Assembly: GCA_050952225.1 (NCBI GenBank)
Contig: JBMNKL010000002.1
Coordinates: 124,001-188,000 of the forward strand
Reading direction: 5' to 3'
DNA from: JBMNKL01 sp050952225
GTDB taxonomy: Bacteria; Bacillota; Clostridia; Acetivibrionales; DTU013
DNA: 64,000 nucleotides
Positions 27,737 to 38,600 of this stretch are shown piece after piece; within the stretch, counting starts at the first letter, position 1; the number at the start of each line of letters is the position of its first letter. The notes under the pieces were generated by a model. That model ran no database searches and had not been told where the DNA came from. It saw nothing but the letters and a program-made list of their open reading frames with translations. The position numbers were made by a program, and so were the translations under genes.

Positions 27737-30700
27737 TCAGGCTTTCTCAATCACCACGCTGCTGCCGTTGCCATGCGGCGTGGCAGGCTGCACTATGAGC
27801 CGTCTCCCGATTCTGCTTTTAAGTTCCGGCACATGGCTTATCAGTCCAATTACCCTCTCCTTGCAGCTCAACCGCTCCAGTGCATCGATTACGGTATCCA
27901 GCAATTCCTGGTCGAGCATGCCGAATCCTTCGTCCAGGAAAAAGAATTCCAGCGGGCTCTGTCCTTTAAGCTGTATATGTTCCGAGAGCGCCAGCGCAAG
28001 TGAAAGCGAAACAATGAAAGTCTCCCCGCCGGATAGCGACCTGATCATACGGTGTGCTCCGCCGTTCGCCTGGTCCCTGATGATAAAGCCGGCTTGCGTA
28101 TCCAGTTCCAGGACATACCTGTGTTTTGTCATGACGCCAAGCGTGATCGAGGCATTTGCAGCGACATAACGGAGCCTTTCCTCCGCAATATAATCAATAA
28201 AACTATTATCCTTCCTATGCTCTGCCTTAAGCAGCTTTTGGATTTGCACGAAAAGCCCGTACTTGTGGTTAAGCTCTTTGAATTCCTTGTCCAGCTCGGC
28301 CCACCTGGCGTGTCTTTTGCTCAGGTAGGCATAATTGCTTTTTGCCACTTCGCTGTTTGAAACGCACTCCTGTCTATATGCCGACAATTCCTCGTACGCC
28401 CGTGCAATTCGGCTCCACTCTTCTTCGCTGATACTTCTTGATTTAAGCTTCTTTTTAAGCAAAGATTTTTGTGCAGCTATATTGGCGGATATCCTGTCGT
28501 ATTCCCCGATTTCAGTTTTCAGTGCCTCTTGCCTTTCCTTGGGCAGAAGCGAGCCTAATGCCTCATCGGCATTGTCGAAGCCTTTTTCCTCAAGGGCCGC
28601 CCGCAGGCGTGCCGTATCGTTTTCCAGGTTCTCAGAATATATCTTCTCCTGGTTTTCCAGCAGCGTCTTTTGCATGACAAGGCTATTATATATTTCTTCG
28701 AGGGACTTAAGCTTCCGCCGCATCTCCTCCTCTCTCAGGGAGTACTCGTTAACGGTGCGGTCGATTTTCCTGATTTCATCTTCTATATTCGCATCGCCCG
28801 CAAGTTGTTCAAGCCGTTTCATTTTTTCCGCTGCCTGTTTTTCAAGGCCGCTTTCTTCGGATTCCTTCCGGATGCGTTCCTCAACAAGGAGCCTTCTTTC
28901 CTCTTTTATGCGGTCAATCTTAAGCCTTTTGTCCCCCGCCTCCCCTTGCAGCCGGCCGGCCTTTTCCTGCAAAAGGGCAATTTTCTTGTCATTTGCCGAC
29001 AGCCTCTCCAGTTCCGAACTTGCGCTTTCTATCCCGTATTTGCGCAGAAAAGCGCCGTGTTTCCGCTGTGCCGCATCCAGTATACTGCTTTGGGCTTTTA
29101 TATCTGCCTGCAATTGCTCCATGCTTTCATGGTTTATCTTCAACTCCGTGATAATCGCATTTTCGGCAAGCTTCTTTTCTGCCAGCTTGTCATTAAGCTC
29201 CCTTAGCCTTTCATTCAAATCATCCAGTTCTTTTTCCCAGTTTTCCAGCGCTGTTGTTTTGTTATTATATCCATCCGCCGCTTTCTCTATTTCCTGTCCT
29301 ATCTCTTCCAAATCCCGGTTTCTCAACCTCCCGGGAAGCGATTTCTTCTCCGTTTCAAACTCTGCCGCTTTTCGCTCCAGTTCTTCTTCGGCCTGTGAAA
29401 TCCGGTTCATTGCAATCTTCAGCTGTTCCTCAATTATCAAGGCCTCCATCTCCGCCTGCTTATATGTGCTCTCCGCCTCTTCCAGCTTGTTTTTCAGCTC
29501 TCTTAAAGTCTTTTCGCCGGCTGGCATATCCACGTCGCCGGCAGCGGCAGCGGGCGCCGGGTGATGTTCTGAACCGCAAACCGGGCAAGGTTCACCTTCC
29601 TTTAGCTCTTTTGCAAGTAAATATGCGGAAATTGTTTTCGTTTCTCCGACTGATTTTTCATAGTCCAGCCTGCATTGTTCCAGCGTATCGCAAGCTTTTT
29701 TTCTTGCCTCTTCTTTTAAACGCGCCTCCTTCCCGAGCGTACGCATCTCTTCTTGCTGCTTTTCCACATTTGCCCGCAGCTTGTCCAGTTCTTTCTTTTT
29801 AAACGCCAGTATTTCATACTTGCCCTTTATATCGTGTATCTCCTCAAGGGATTTCTGAAGCGAGTTCTTATCCGCAGGTTTTGATTGCCCGTGTTTTTGC
29901 TTTTTAGCCTCCAGTTCTTCAAGAGTGTTTACAAGCACCGCCATTTCTGCTTTTACATGCCCGAGCTTATACTCCATAACGGTCTTGCTGTTTCCAAGGG
30001 CCTTTTCCCTTCCTGCCAATTCATTTATGCTGCCTGAAACAGTGGTTATCTCGTTCTCCAGTTTTACGCCTTCGTGTATTTTATGACGGTAATCGGGATC
30101 GATTTTCAGCAGCTCTATTTCTTGCCCAAGCCTTTCGGCCTCCTTGACAAGCGCTTCGTATTCAGCCGTCTCACTGTCGATTATCCTGGTCTTTTCTTCC
30201 TCCGCGGTTTTCAACTGCTGAATTGAATCTCGCAGGGCTCTTGCCTTCTCAGATATGGAAGCAATCTCGGCCTTTACTATCAAGGCGTCCGACAGCGCTG
30301 CTCTTTTTTTTGCAAGCTTCGGCTGCTCGGCCCTGGCCTCCTCTGCCAATCTTTCATACCCCGTTCTGGCTTCATCCAGGTCATCCCGGACCTGCGGCAT
30401 CCTTTCCAGCACTTGTGATATTTTCTGCCTTGTTTCATTGAGCTTTGCTCCAAGCTCCCTGTTACTGTGGATCATCTCCCTGAGCCCTTCTGCTTTTACC
30501 GCCTTCTCAAGCAGTCTCCTGCTTTCATCGATTATCTCCCTTGAAGCCAGGTGTTCTTCCTCTTTCCTTTGAAATTCTTCAAGTTCCAGCATGAGTCCCC
30601 GGACTTCGCCGGCCTCGTCATACCTTTTTTTCAGTTCATTTAATTCCTTTTCGACCCTTTCTCTCTCCGAAACGGCATCTTTTAAGGCTTTTCCTGCTTC

Positions 30701-31360
30701 CTCCAGCGCTTTGTCGGTTGAGTCGCCGTATCCTTTTAATTCACCTGACAGCATATCCAGCCTGCTTTTCAGCCGGGCCAGTTTTCGCTTCAGTTTCTCT
30801 TCCAGCTTCCGGCCGTATTCCTCAAGATAAAATATTCTTTCCAGCATGGCACGCCGTTCCTTATTGTTAAGCAGCAGGAATTCCTGGAAGCTGTTCTGCG
30901 GCAATACCACGGCACGTGTAAAATCCTCGCTGCTTAGGCCCAGGAGTTCTTTCACGTAATTACTGACCTCGGTGGCCTTGTCGCACAACGGGATTTCACC
31001 GTTATCAGTGACTTCTGTCAAGCGGGCGATTACAGGCTCGCAAGAGTTTGGAGAATTTTTCTTTCTGCGGTAGATTCGCTCTACCCGGTATGTCTTCCTG
31101 GTTCCGCCTCTTGACAGTGCGAATGAAAAAGAAACCCTGGCCGTGCTGCAACCGGTATTGATGATTCCCTGTGTACCTCCTTCAGCCCTCTTTACCCTGC
31201 CGTACAGGGCAAAAGTTATCGCATCCAGGATTGTTGATTTGCCGCTTCCTGTCGGGCCGAAAATACCAAACAGGCCGGTATCGCCCAGTGCCTCAAAATC
31301 AATTCTCTGTACTTTTGAAAAGCTGTTCAGTCCTTCTATTTCAAGATATCTAGGCCTCAC
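27737..31360 (-). CDS. sbcC: Exonuclease subunit SbcC (Rad50-like ATPase)
   Basis: The product has 1207 residues from the GTG at 31360. That start has GGGAGG 8 bases upstream, while the earlier TTG at 31378 overlaps that site. Walker A GPTGSGKST lies near 35-43. Two long coiled-coil arms flank a zinc-hook CPVC (GEPCPVCGSEHHP). The C-terminal lobe has the ABC signature SLSGGETF and Walker B FFLDEGFGMLD. With SbcD it opens hairpins and processes DNA ends. It follows sbcD by 83 bp. Confidence 0.97.
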   Translation of the reverse strand: MRPRYLEIEGLNSFSKVQRIDFEALGDTGLFGIFGPTGSGKSTILDAITFALYGRVKRAEGGTQGIINTGCSTARVSFSFALSRGGTRKTYRVERIYRRKKNSPNSCEPVIARLTEVTDNGEIPLCDKATEVSNYVKELLGLSSEDFTRAVVLPQNSFQEFLLLNNKERRAMLERIFYLEEYGRKLEEKLKRKLARLKSRLDMLSGELKGYGDSTDKALEEAGKALKDAVSERERVEKELNELKKRYDEAGEVRGLMLELEEFQRKEEEHLASREIIDESRRLLEKAVKAEGLREMIHSNRELGAKLNETRQKISQVLERMPQVRDDLDEARTGYERLAEEARAEQPKLAKKRAALSDALIVKAEIASISEKARALRDSIQQLKTAEEEKTRIIDSETAEYEALVKEAERLGQEIELLKIDPDYRHKIHEGVKLENEITTVSGSINELAGREKALGNSKTVMEYKLGHVKAEMAVLVNTLEELEAKKQKHGQSKPADKNSLQKSLEEIHDIKGKYEILAFKKKELDKLRANVEKQQEEMRTLGKEARLKEEARKKACDTLEQCRLDYEKSVGETKTISAYLLAKELKEGEPCPVCGSEHHPAPAAAAGDVDMPAGEKTLRELKNKLEEAESTYKQAEMEALIIEEQLKIAMNRISQAEEELERKAAEFETEKKSLPGRLRNRDLEEIGQEIEKAADGYNNKTTALENWEKELDDLNERLRELNDKLAEKKLAENAIITELKINHESMEQLQADIKAQSSILDAAQRKHGAFLRKYGIESASSELERLSANDKKIALLQEKAGRLQGEAGDKRLKIDRIKEERRLLVEERIRKESEESGLEKQAAEKMKRLEQLAGDANIEDEIRKIDRTVNEYSLREEEMRRKLKSLEEIYNSLVMQKTLLENQEKIYSENLENDTARLRAALEEKGFDNADEALGSLLPKERQEALKTEIGEYDRISANIAAQKSLLKKKLKSRSISEEEWSRIARAYEELSAYRQECVSNSEVAKSNYAYLSKRHARWAELDKEFKELNHKYGLFVQIQKLLKAEHRKDNSFIDYIAEERLRYVAANASITLGVMTKHRYVLELDTQAGFIIRDQANGGAHRMIRSLSGGETFIVSLSLALALSEHIQLKGQSPLEFFFLDEGFGMLDQELLDTVIDALERLSCKERVIGLISHVPELKSRIGRRLIVQPATPHGNGSSVVIEKA

Positions 31361-31443
31361 GTCATAAGCCTCCCGCAATATGTGCCTATTTTTCGCGATT
31401 ATTCGCGCGGCCGTTGATTTAGCCGTCGCTGTTATTGCCGGTT

Positions 31444-32946
31444 TTAACCGTCATCATCGGTGGATGTGGCGTCACCCGCGGATATGGTTTCGACTGTAAC
31501 AGATGCGGCATCGCTTTCGGACAGGGTTTCGCCGCCGGCGGACAGGGTTTCTCCTGCGGCGGGTGTGGATTCACTTCCGGATGCGGCATCACTTATGGAT
31601 GCGGCCTCTTCTTCAGCGGATATGGATTCGTCTTCGCCGCTCTCTTCCCCGATCAATTCAATAAACGCCTCCATAAGCTCCTCCGGTATATCCACACCCA
31701 TCCTGTATTTGTAAAAATCCCTGAACAGTTCGTCCGCTTTCCTGCCTTCCCTGTCCTTGAAGTCCAGCACTATCGTTTCATCGGTTTTAATCCTCGGACG
31801 GATATTGATAATGCCGGGGTGCAGCGTCCTTAAACGTTTTTGCTCTTCAGCCGTAAAAGGCCTGTCCGTTACTATCTCAAGATCCACCCATGCACCGGAA
31901 TCCCTTCCCTCTTCGCACCATTTGACTGCCTGTGAAATGCCTTCATTGGCAAACCATTTCCTCAGCGGTTTGCCGCAGTCGAGGTAAACAGGCGTCACAT
32001 CTGCATCCTTGCCCGGAAACACGTCCACGATAAAAACTGCTTTGCTGTAATCAACTTCCGAAAAGCTGTACGACAGCGGAGAGCCCGCATAATACGCCGG
32101 GCAGGGGGAGCTTCTTATCTCCTGCGGCCTGTGCAGATGCCCTAATGCCGCATAATGCGCCTTTCGGGGCAATGCTTCCGGGGCCACGGTTAACGCTCCG
32201 CCGATCTGCAGCGTCCTTTCCGAATCGGACGTGCTGCCACCTGCTACAAATAAATGGGCGGTTACCAGGTTAACCGTATCATCCCTGAACTTTTCAGCCA
32301 AGGTGTCAAAAATGCGGCCAACTTTATCCGAATAAGCCTTCTGCAGGACAGCCTCATCGGCATCCGGCGCCAGCAGCTCCTCCAGCCGCGATTCGGACGG
32401 GAAAGGCAAGGCGATGATAACCGCGTTATGATCACAGCCGGGAATGCAAAGCTCAAACCATCCCGGTCCGCAATCGACGACCCGTATTTTCTCCCCCTTG
32501 CCGGCATCTGCGTGGCCATGGCCGCCCTGTAAAGAGACGCCTGTGGCTGAATGCACGGTTGAAGGCACGCCGGGAGGCGCATCCGGATGTGTCCCAGCAG
32601 ATACTCCCGCAACGCTTCCCGGGTAACCCAGCAAAATGATGCCGTTTCTATAGGCCAGCGGACTCGCTGCGCACAGCCTCTCCGGGTTGTCATGGTTGCC
32701 CGCTATTACCACGACAGCTCTTTTGCCGTTGCCGTTAAGTCTGTCAACGGCCTCGTAAAATAGCTCCTCCGCGGCAGCGGACGGGTTATACGTATCATAT
32801 ACGTCACCGGCAATCAATATGAGTTGAACGCCCTGCTCTTCAACTACGCTGCACAGGTAGTCAACAAACTCCCGCTGTTCATCTATACGGTTTACCTGGT
32901 CAAGATTTCTCCCCAGGTGCCAGTCGGATGTATGCAACACTCGCAA
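31444..32946 (-). CDS. sbcD: Exonuclease subunit SbcD (Mre11-like nuclease) with low-complexity tail
   Basis: The product has 500 residues, longer than the usual about 400. Two-metal nuclease motifs are in order: HTSDWHLGR (5-13), AGDVYD (about 46), AGNHDN (about 81), AHLFV (about 236) and LGHLHRPQ (about 268). Two additions explain the length. One is a Gly/Pro/Ser/His-rich insert at about 109-152, right after the GNHD motif. The other is a Ser/Ala/Glu-rich tail from about 430. The catalytic residues are intact, so activity is expected. It is the first gene of sbcD-sbcC. Confidence 0.96.
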   Translation of the reverse strand: MRVLHTSDWHLGRNLDQVNRIDEQREFVDYLCSVVEEQGVQLILIAGDVYDTYNPSAAAEELFYEAVDRLNGNGKRAVVVIAGNHDNPERLCAASPLAYRNGIILLGYPGSVAGVSAGTHPDAPPGVPSTVHSATGVSLQGGHGHADAGKGEKIRVVDCGPGWFELCIPGCDHNAVIIALPFPSESRLEELLAPDADEAVLQKAYSDKVGRIFDTLAEKFRDDTVNLVTAHLFVAGGSTSDSERTLQIGGALTVAPEALPRKAHYAALGHLHRPQEIRSSPCPAYYAGSPLSYSFSEVDYSKAVFIVDVFPGKDADVTPVYLDCGKPLRKWFANEGISQAVKWCEEGRDSGAWVDLEIVTDRPFTAEEQKRLRTLHPGIINIRPRIKTDETIVLDFKDREGRKADELFRDFYKYRMGVDIPEELMEAFIELIGEESGEDESISAEEEAASISDAASGSESTPAAGETLSAGGETLSESDAASVTVETISAGDATSTDDDG

Positions 32947-33030
32947 CTTTCACACCTCCCGTTCGCAGGGCTGTCGCAGTCTTTCCCTATCTTTGGAATC
33001 ACGGTATATTCCCGGATATAAGAAAAGCAT

Positions 33031-33062
33031 AAAAAAGAAAAACCGTATGCTTCGGCATACAG
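33031..33062 (-). terminator. Rho-independent terminator of the NlpC/P60 gene
   Basis: On the minus strand, GTATGC-CGAA-GCATAC is followed by GGTTTTTCTTTTTT, about 53 bases after the stop at 33116. Confidence 0.8.
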
Positions 33063-33115
33063 TTATTATATCAAACCAATAGGCAATATCAAATAACGGA
33101 GCGCTTTAACCTGCT

Positions 33116-33820
33116 TTATAAGACTCTTCTTGCGGTCATGTAGGTTTTTGAATAAAACCCCTTGTTAAGGTTTGAAATCACGACGCCCTTGTGAGAAGAC
33201 GAAGAGTGGATAAATTTCCCGTCTCCTATGTATATACCCACATGGTTAATGCGGTTGAGGCCGCCGTTCGTGTCGAAAAACACGAGATTACCAGGCTTAA
33301 GGTCCGCCTTTTTCACTCTCACGCCCTGGGTCGCCTGGCTTCTTGAAGTCCTGTTCAATGTTATGCCGAAATGCTTGAAAACATACTTTACAAAACCCGA
33401 GCAATCAAACCCTTTTGCTGTCGATCCGCCCCAAACATACCTTACGCCAAGAAATTTCCTGGAGTAATCTATAATATTCTGGGCGCGATTCGAGGAACCG
33501 CTTCTTGATACAGAGCTTTTTCTCCCGAGCAGTTTGTCGATTTGCCCGAGAGTCTGGGGCCCCGCAATTCCGTCGACTTTCAGTTTATATTTCTTTTGAA
33601 GATTTCTTACCGCAGACTCAGTAATCTTGCCATAATAACCGGTAGGATTGACGCTCATAAACCCGAGCTTTTTCAAATCATTCTGCAAAAGCGCCACCGA
33701 ATCTCCTCTCATGCCTTTCGACATAACTTTAACGGAACTTGCGTGAATTGCCCTGTTTGAAAATAAAGCAATAAATAAGAACACAACAATTGATACTAGG
33801 ATTTTATTGTTTCTAGACAT
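33116..33820 (-). CDS. Secreted NlpC/P60 peptidoglycan endopeptidase with PG-binding domain
   Basis: The product has 234 residues. A signal peptide (1-27) is followed by a PG_binding_1 domain (about 35-95, SVALLQNDLKKLGF...DGIAGPQTL), a Ser-rich linker, and an NlpC/P60 domain (about 110-234). The catalytic Cys is in GFDCSGFVKYVF, and the His in INHVGIYIG is followed by HSSSSHKG. It should cut D-Glu-diaminopimelate-type bonds in wall peptides. The gene has its own promoter, a c-di-AMP riboswitch in its leader and a terminator, so it is a single-gene unit tied to turgor and wall control. GAGGAG precedes the ATG. Confidence 0.95.
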   Translation of the reverse strand: MSRNNKILVSIVVFLFIALFSNRAIHASSVKVMSKGMRGDSVALLQNDLKKLGFMSVNPTGYYGKITESAVRNLQKKYKLKVDGIAGPQTLGQIDKLLGRKSSVSRSGSSNRAQNIIDYSRKFLGVRYVWGGSTAKGFDCSGFVKYVFKHFGITLNRTSRSQATQGVRVKKADLKPGNLVFFDTNGGLNRINHVGIYIGDGKFIHSSSSHKGVVISNLNKGFYSKTYMTARRVL

Positions 33821-33841
33821 TACACTTACTCCTCTTTTTTT

Positions 33842-33960
33842 TGCTTACGAGGTTAGTTGACGGGTTTGGTAAAAGAGTACACCCAGCCGTATTCGAACGG
33901 CTTCACCCCACAAATTAAAATAGTCCCCCGTTCTTATTTGATAAGATTCAGCACGTAGAT
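33842..33960 (-). promoter_or_regulatory. c-di-AMP riboswitch (ydaO/yuaA type)
   Basis: The leader carries the conserved blocks of the ydaO/yuaA aptamer in order on the minus strand. They are CGGGGGACT, TTTGTGGGGTGAA, an internal GCCGTTCGAATACGGC hairpin, AAGAGTA-like bases in TGTACTCTTTTACC, and the hallmark 3' block CCCGTCAACTAACCTCGTAAG. The aptamer ends about 10 bases before the GAGGAG ribosome site, and its CCTC could pair with it, so translational control is possible. Known members switch wall hydrolases and K+ transporters off when c-di-AMP is high. Confidence 0.88.
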
Positions 33961-33969
33961 TAGTTTACC

Positions 33970-33998
33970 ATAATAACGGCAAAATGGAAACCTGTAAA
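33970..33998 (-). promoter_or_regulatory. Sigma-A-type promoter of the riboswitch/NlpC unit
   Basis: -35 TTTACA (33998-33993), 17-bp spacer, -10 TATTAT (33975-33970). Transcription would start near 33963, just upstream of the riboswitch. Confidence 0.6.
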
Positions 33999-34115
33999 GA
34001 TTTGCATTTGATGTGTCAATATGTATAGGGCATGCGGGACATGCGGATGCATGGGGCATGAGGATGGGACAGGGGGATGCATGGGGACAGGCACCTTGTC
34101 CCGCACCTGATTAAT

Positions 34116-35342
34116 TTAATAAATGACCAGCTCCCTGCCGCCCAGGCTTTCCTTGTCTATCTGCTCCGCGTACGATTCCGGCACCGTCACTGTATCCGGG
34201 TTGCCGTCGCTTACGTATTGGTTTTCCCGTTTCATGTTTTCAAGCCACCATGTCAGGTCCTGGTTTACCGGTATGATGCCGGGCGATCTTACACGGCTTA
34301 CCGAGAGAGGGTTGAATCTGACACTGAACGGCGATGGAGCAGGCTCTGCTCCAACTTCCATGATTGCCTTGTTGTGATACGTCACACCTTCAAATATCCC
34401 CTCGACTACATATTGCTTCAGCTGCGGTGACGGCGCGCCGTATGGCAGCGAAAAAGCATTAAACGTATAGCCGGGTACCAGTTCATACATTTTTTTCTGG
34501 TTGCCGCCTATCTCCCGCTGTATTATTTCCGCTGTCTTCGCGTCTTTTTTAAGATTGATATGGGAATATGTGTGGTTGCCTAGTTCAAATCCCTTTTCAA
34601 CGAGGTAATTAAGCCTCTGCGCCAGGGTACCGGTTGAGCCGAAAGTCCTGTTTCCCAGGTTGACAAAAAATGTACCCTCCAGGCCGAAATCAGGGTGTGT
34701 TTTGCTGAACTCTTCCATGATGCCTACGGCAGAAAGGGGATTTGCCCTAAATTTCCCGTTTTCCTCAACCAGGTTGAATTGCCCGGTTGTACCGTCATCA
34801 AACGTGAATACGATCGGGATAAATCCCGCCGGGGTATTTATGTTTCCGCTGATATAATCGTTCAGGCTGATGAGCCTGTATCCCGATTCGTAAAGCTTTT
34901 CCAAAAGCTCTCCGAAAGCGTCAAAAGTCATGGTGTAATGCTTATCGCCTTTTTCGTATTTCTCTATGAAGTTGTGGAACATCACCACCATGATCCTGCC
35001 CGCTTCATTGGGTTTCACTTTTTCCAGGTCAACTGCAGAAAGCTTGCCTTGCTTTCCTTCAGCCCACGCTCCGCCGCTGCCGCCGGACTGTCCCGCTGCA
35101 TCGCCAGACTTTGCACCATTGGCGCCGGGCAGGTCTGTTTCGCCTTGCTCAAAACCATCCGCCTGGTTTTCCGGTCCGGTGACAGCATCTCCATTCCGTC
35201 CGGCTTCATCCGCCCCGCTTCCCTGCGGCTCCTGTTCAAAACCTTTATTCCGCGCTTTATCTTTTGCACAGCCGCAAAGCAGCAATCCAGCGATTAAAAA
35301 TAAAACTGCAATCTTGAGTATAGTTTTTTTCCTGAATATCAT
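34116..35342 (-). CDS. Polysaccharide deacetylase lipoprotein (NodB domain)
   Basis: The product has 408 residues with lipobox LLCGC (Cys about 25). A Gly/Asp/Glu-rich flexible linker spans about 26-110. The deacetylase domain runs about 115-350, with metal/catalytic motifs FTFDDG (about 180) and NHTYSH (about 258) and the later SLPYG. It probably removes acetyl groups from peptidoglycan or another surface polymer outside the membrane. The gene appears monocistronic. The downstream spacer holds a GGGACA/TGTCCC hairpin at about 34083-34103. Confidence 0.92.
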   Translation of the reverse strand: MIFRKKTILKIAVLFLIAGLLLCGCAKDKARNKGFEQEPQGSGADEAGRNGDAVTGPENQADGFEQGETDLPGANGAKSGDAAGQSGGSGGAWAEGKQGKLSAVDLEKVKPNEAGRIMVVMFHNFIEKYEKGDKHYTMTFDAFGELLEKLYESGYRLISLNDYISGNINTPAGFIPIVFTFDDGTTGQFNLVEENGKFRANPLSAVGIMEEFSKTHPDFGLEGTFFVNLGNRTFGSTGTLAQRLNYLVEKGFELGNHTYSHINLKKDAKTAEIIQREIGGNQKKMYELVPGYTFNAFSLPYGAPSPQLKQYVVEGIFEGVTYHNKAIMEVGAEPAPSPFSVRFNPLSVSRVRSPGIIPVNQDLTWWLENMKRENQYVSDGNPDTVTVPESYAEQIDKESLGGRELVIY

Positions 35343-35633
35343 ACCGTTCCCTTTTCTTTCGTCAATGCCGCGCGGCCATGTCTTTAACCGGACGGCACAT
35401 CATGTGATTTTACCGTTTTTATTTTTTCATACACGGCTTATCGCACAGCGTTTTTCATATTATCGCACGGCGTTTATTATTTGTATAATATTATAAGCCA
35501 TGCCCACAATTCAACAGGGGCTAATCAATTCGTTTTATTTTGACTCGAAAATCACAGACAATGTTCCATGCATTTTATAGTTTCTGAAGAAACCCCCGAA
35601 GCGCTTTTCCATCCGTACCGTGAGGCTTGAATT

Positions 35634-38600
35634 CTAACACCGCAGAAGTTCTCCGCTGCTGAAAAGGTACAGGTATCTTTCGGTTACTTTTTTCCCCGTC
35701 AACTGTTCCAATGCCCTTGTATAATAATCGATTTGAGTCCTGTATCTCTCCCTGATAATGCCGGACCCGCCATCAGGCACATGGTCGGTTTTATAATCCA
35801 GCAGCACAAGCCCTTCGTCCGTCTCAAACCAGCAGTCGATAATACCTTGGAGAAGCATGGTTTCGTCGCCTGATACATCTTCGGGCAAATCTTTTAATAT
35901 GTCAGAACACTTGACCTCTATGCTGAAAGCTGTCTCCCTGTACACTTTAGGAGCAGCCAGTATGCGTTTCCCGAGATGGCTTTTGAAAAAAGCGGCAATC
36001 GCCTCCGGTTTTACCGTTTCAGCCTCAGCCTCCGTGAGCAGTTCATTGGCCGTCATTAACGCTAGCTGGCCCCTGATCTCCTGCACAAATCCATGGGATG
36101 AACTTTCGGAATCGTCTTCTTTATATGCCGGGCGGAGTCTGTCAAGATCCAGGCGCTGCATGACAAAATGCATGACCGTGCCTTTATGTGCCGCGCTTAG
36201 AGCTTTTTCCGGTTCCATGAACTGGGGCCTGGCTATCAAAGGCTTTACATAGGGGATCGCAGCCTCGTCCTGGTTGTCGTCCGAAAAGCGCCTTTTCAGC
36301 TCGGTTACGGATATTTTTGCGGGTATTGCTGAAAGGGCTGAGTAAGGGTATTTCCATTCGAGACATTCAATCAGTCTCCGTACTTCCTCCGCATCGGCTT
36401 TTTCACGCTCGCCGCAAGTCGTTCCGGGCTGGCCCGGACTTAGGCCTGGGTCAGTTGGAACTGCCGGGGCGTCGGCGGTATCAGCGGAAGCAGCGGCATC
36501 GCCTGCCGTGCTGGCGGCCGTGGTGGCGGTACCGGCAGAAGCTGCGGCGGGTACGATGGTTGATGAGGCGTCCGAGACGCCGGAAGAAGAAGCGGTATCA
36601 CTGCCTTCCTCGCCAACGGCGGAGACGGTTCCTTCAAGCCAATTGAAAAAGTCCTGTTCCGCGCCCGGCTCCTCTTTTTCTATAGCAGCCATACCTTTCC
36701 CGTAAAACCTGGCTTCCCACTCGGACGGATCACTTAATACCCACGCGGCATCGACAGCCGGCTGCGCGGCCTCCCTGACAGATGCCATCGATTCATGTCT
36801 TGCAAGCGCCGGCCCTATCCAGTCAAAATATGTTGATGCCCGCATTATTTCAAAAGGAGGAAGTTTTTCACCGGCCATATCCGCGATTGCGCACCACTTT
36901 GCGCAGGTTTTCCCCACATCTCTCACGCTGCCGGTGATTATCAGCTTTTCCCTTGCCCTCGTAAGTGCAACGTAAAGAATGCGCATTTCTTCCGAAAGCA
37001 ATTCCAGCCTGAGCTTCTGCCTGATTGCCAACTTAGATATTGAGGGCGTTATCGTGCGCCTGTCAAGATCAACCAGGTCCGGCCCGAATCCAAGCTCCTG
37101 GTGGAGCAATATATTGGCGTTTAAATCCATCATGTTGAATTTCTTGCCGCACCCAGCGACTATGACTACCGGAAATTCCAGCCCTTTGCTTTTATGTATG
37201 CTCATGATCCTGACCACGTTATCATTTTCACCCAGAATCCTGGCGCTTCCCATATCTCCTCCGCCGCTCTTCAGCTTGTTTATAAAGCTGATAAAATTGA
37301 ACAGGCCCTTGTAGCTTGTTTTTTCATATTGCCCCGCCCGTTCAAAAAGAATACGCAGGTTGGCCTGCCGTTCCGGTCCTCCCGGAAGTATGCCGACATA
37401 ACTGTAATAACCCGTTTCATTCACCAACATCCATATCAATTCGTCAATCGGCATATGTTGAGCGGCATCGCGCCATTGGTTCAGGCGCTCAAGGAATTTC
37501 CCGACTTTTTCACTAACGCGGTTGCTTGCCCTGTTCAGTCCATCTGCAGTTGCAACCGAACCGGGCAGACCGGGCACGCTGCCGGAATCGGCACCGGCAT
37601 CCCGGATATCCCTGCCGGATGGCGGCCTGGTGCCGGTCTCCCCGTCCTGGGCGGTTCCATTACCATCCGACAGTATTTTCATAGCCTCATATATTGATAC
37701 GGTACGGTCGGCAAGCCTTATATCGGCCAGTTCATCCGTACTGAATCCTCCTATGGGTGACCTCAGGACCGCAAGCATCGGTATGTCCTGCAGCGGGTTA
37801 TCTATTATCTGCAAAAGGGAAAGCACCGTTTCGACCTCAACAGACCTGAAGTATCCCATGCCCGTGTCGGCGTATGCCGGAATACCCATCACCGCAAGTT
37901 CCTCCACGAATATATCCGCCCAGTTTTTAGTCGCTCTCATCAGTATGACGATATCCTTATATTCCACCGGCCTGTATTTCTTCAGGCTGTTGTCGTAGAC
38001 GCGGGTTCCCTTCACGTTTGCTCCGGCGCCCGGCTCGCGGTAAACCAATTCCCTTATTCTTTTGCCTATTATCCGCGCCTCGGCCTGGATATTGTCCAGC
38101 GGTTCCTCATCTTCATTGTCACGGAGTCCGTTGTCGTTTACATTGCTTGCATCCCCGCGGACAGACGCGTTCAAGTTTTCCGTTCCACCGGTATCTTTAA
38201 CAGCGCCGGGAATAAATTCAGCCTCATCCGACGTCACGTCGAGTATATGCACCTCGACATTACCCCCGGCCTTGCAGCCGTCTTCTGGTTCGTCAAATAC
38301 CGCCCCGGGGTTGAGATACTCTTTCTCGGTATAATCAATTTCTCCCACAAGCGGTGACATGATCTGCCTGAATATGAAATTGACCCCGTTAATTATCTGA
38401 GGCCGGCTCCTGAAGTTTGTATACAGTTGAATTACCCTGTTGTCATGCCCCCTTTCGGCCGGGTATGACAGGTATTTCGACATGAAAAGCTCCGGCATCG
38501 CCTGCCTGAACCTGTAAATGCTCTGTTTCACATCGCCGACCATGAATATGTTATGCCTGCCGTCTTCGTTTCCGGATATGATATTAAGAATGATTTCCTG

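Noticed and set aside
28335..29564. Rightward frame of 409 residues, Ser/Phe-rich, opposite sbcC
   Set aside because: Antisense of the coiled-coil codons (Glu/Lys/Leu become Phe/Leu/Ser); sbcC is complete and conserved on the other strand.
36317..36646. Arg-rich rightward frame opposite the low-complexity insert of addA
   Set aside because: Product of GC-rich repeat codons; no ribosome site or family similarity.
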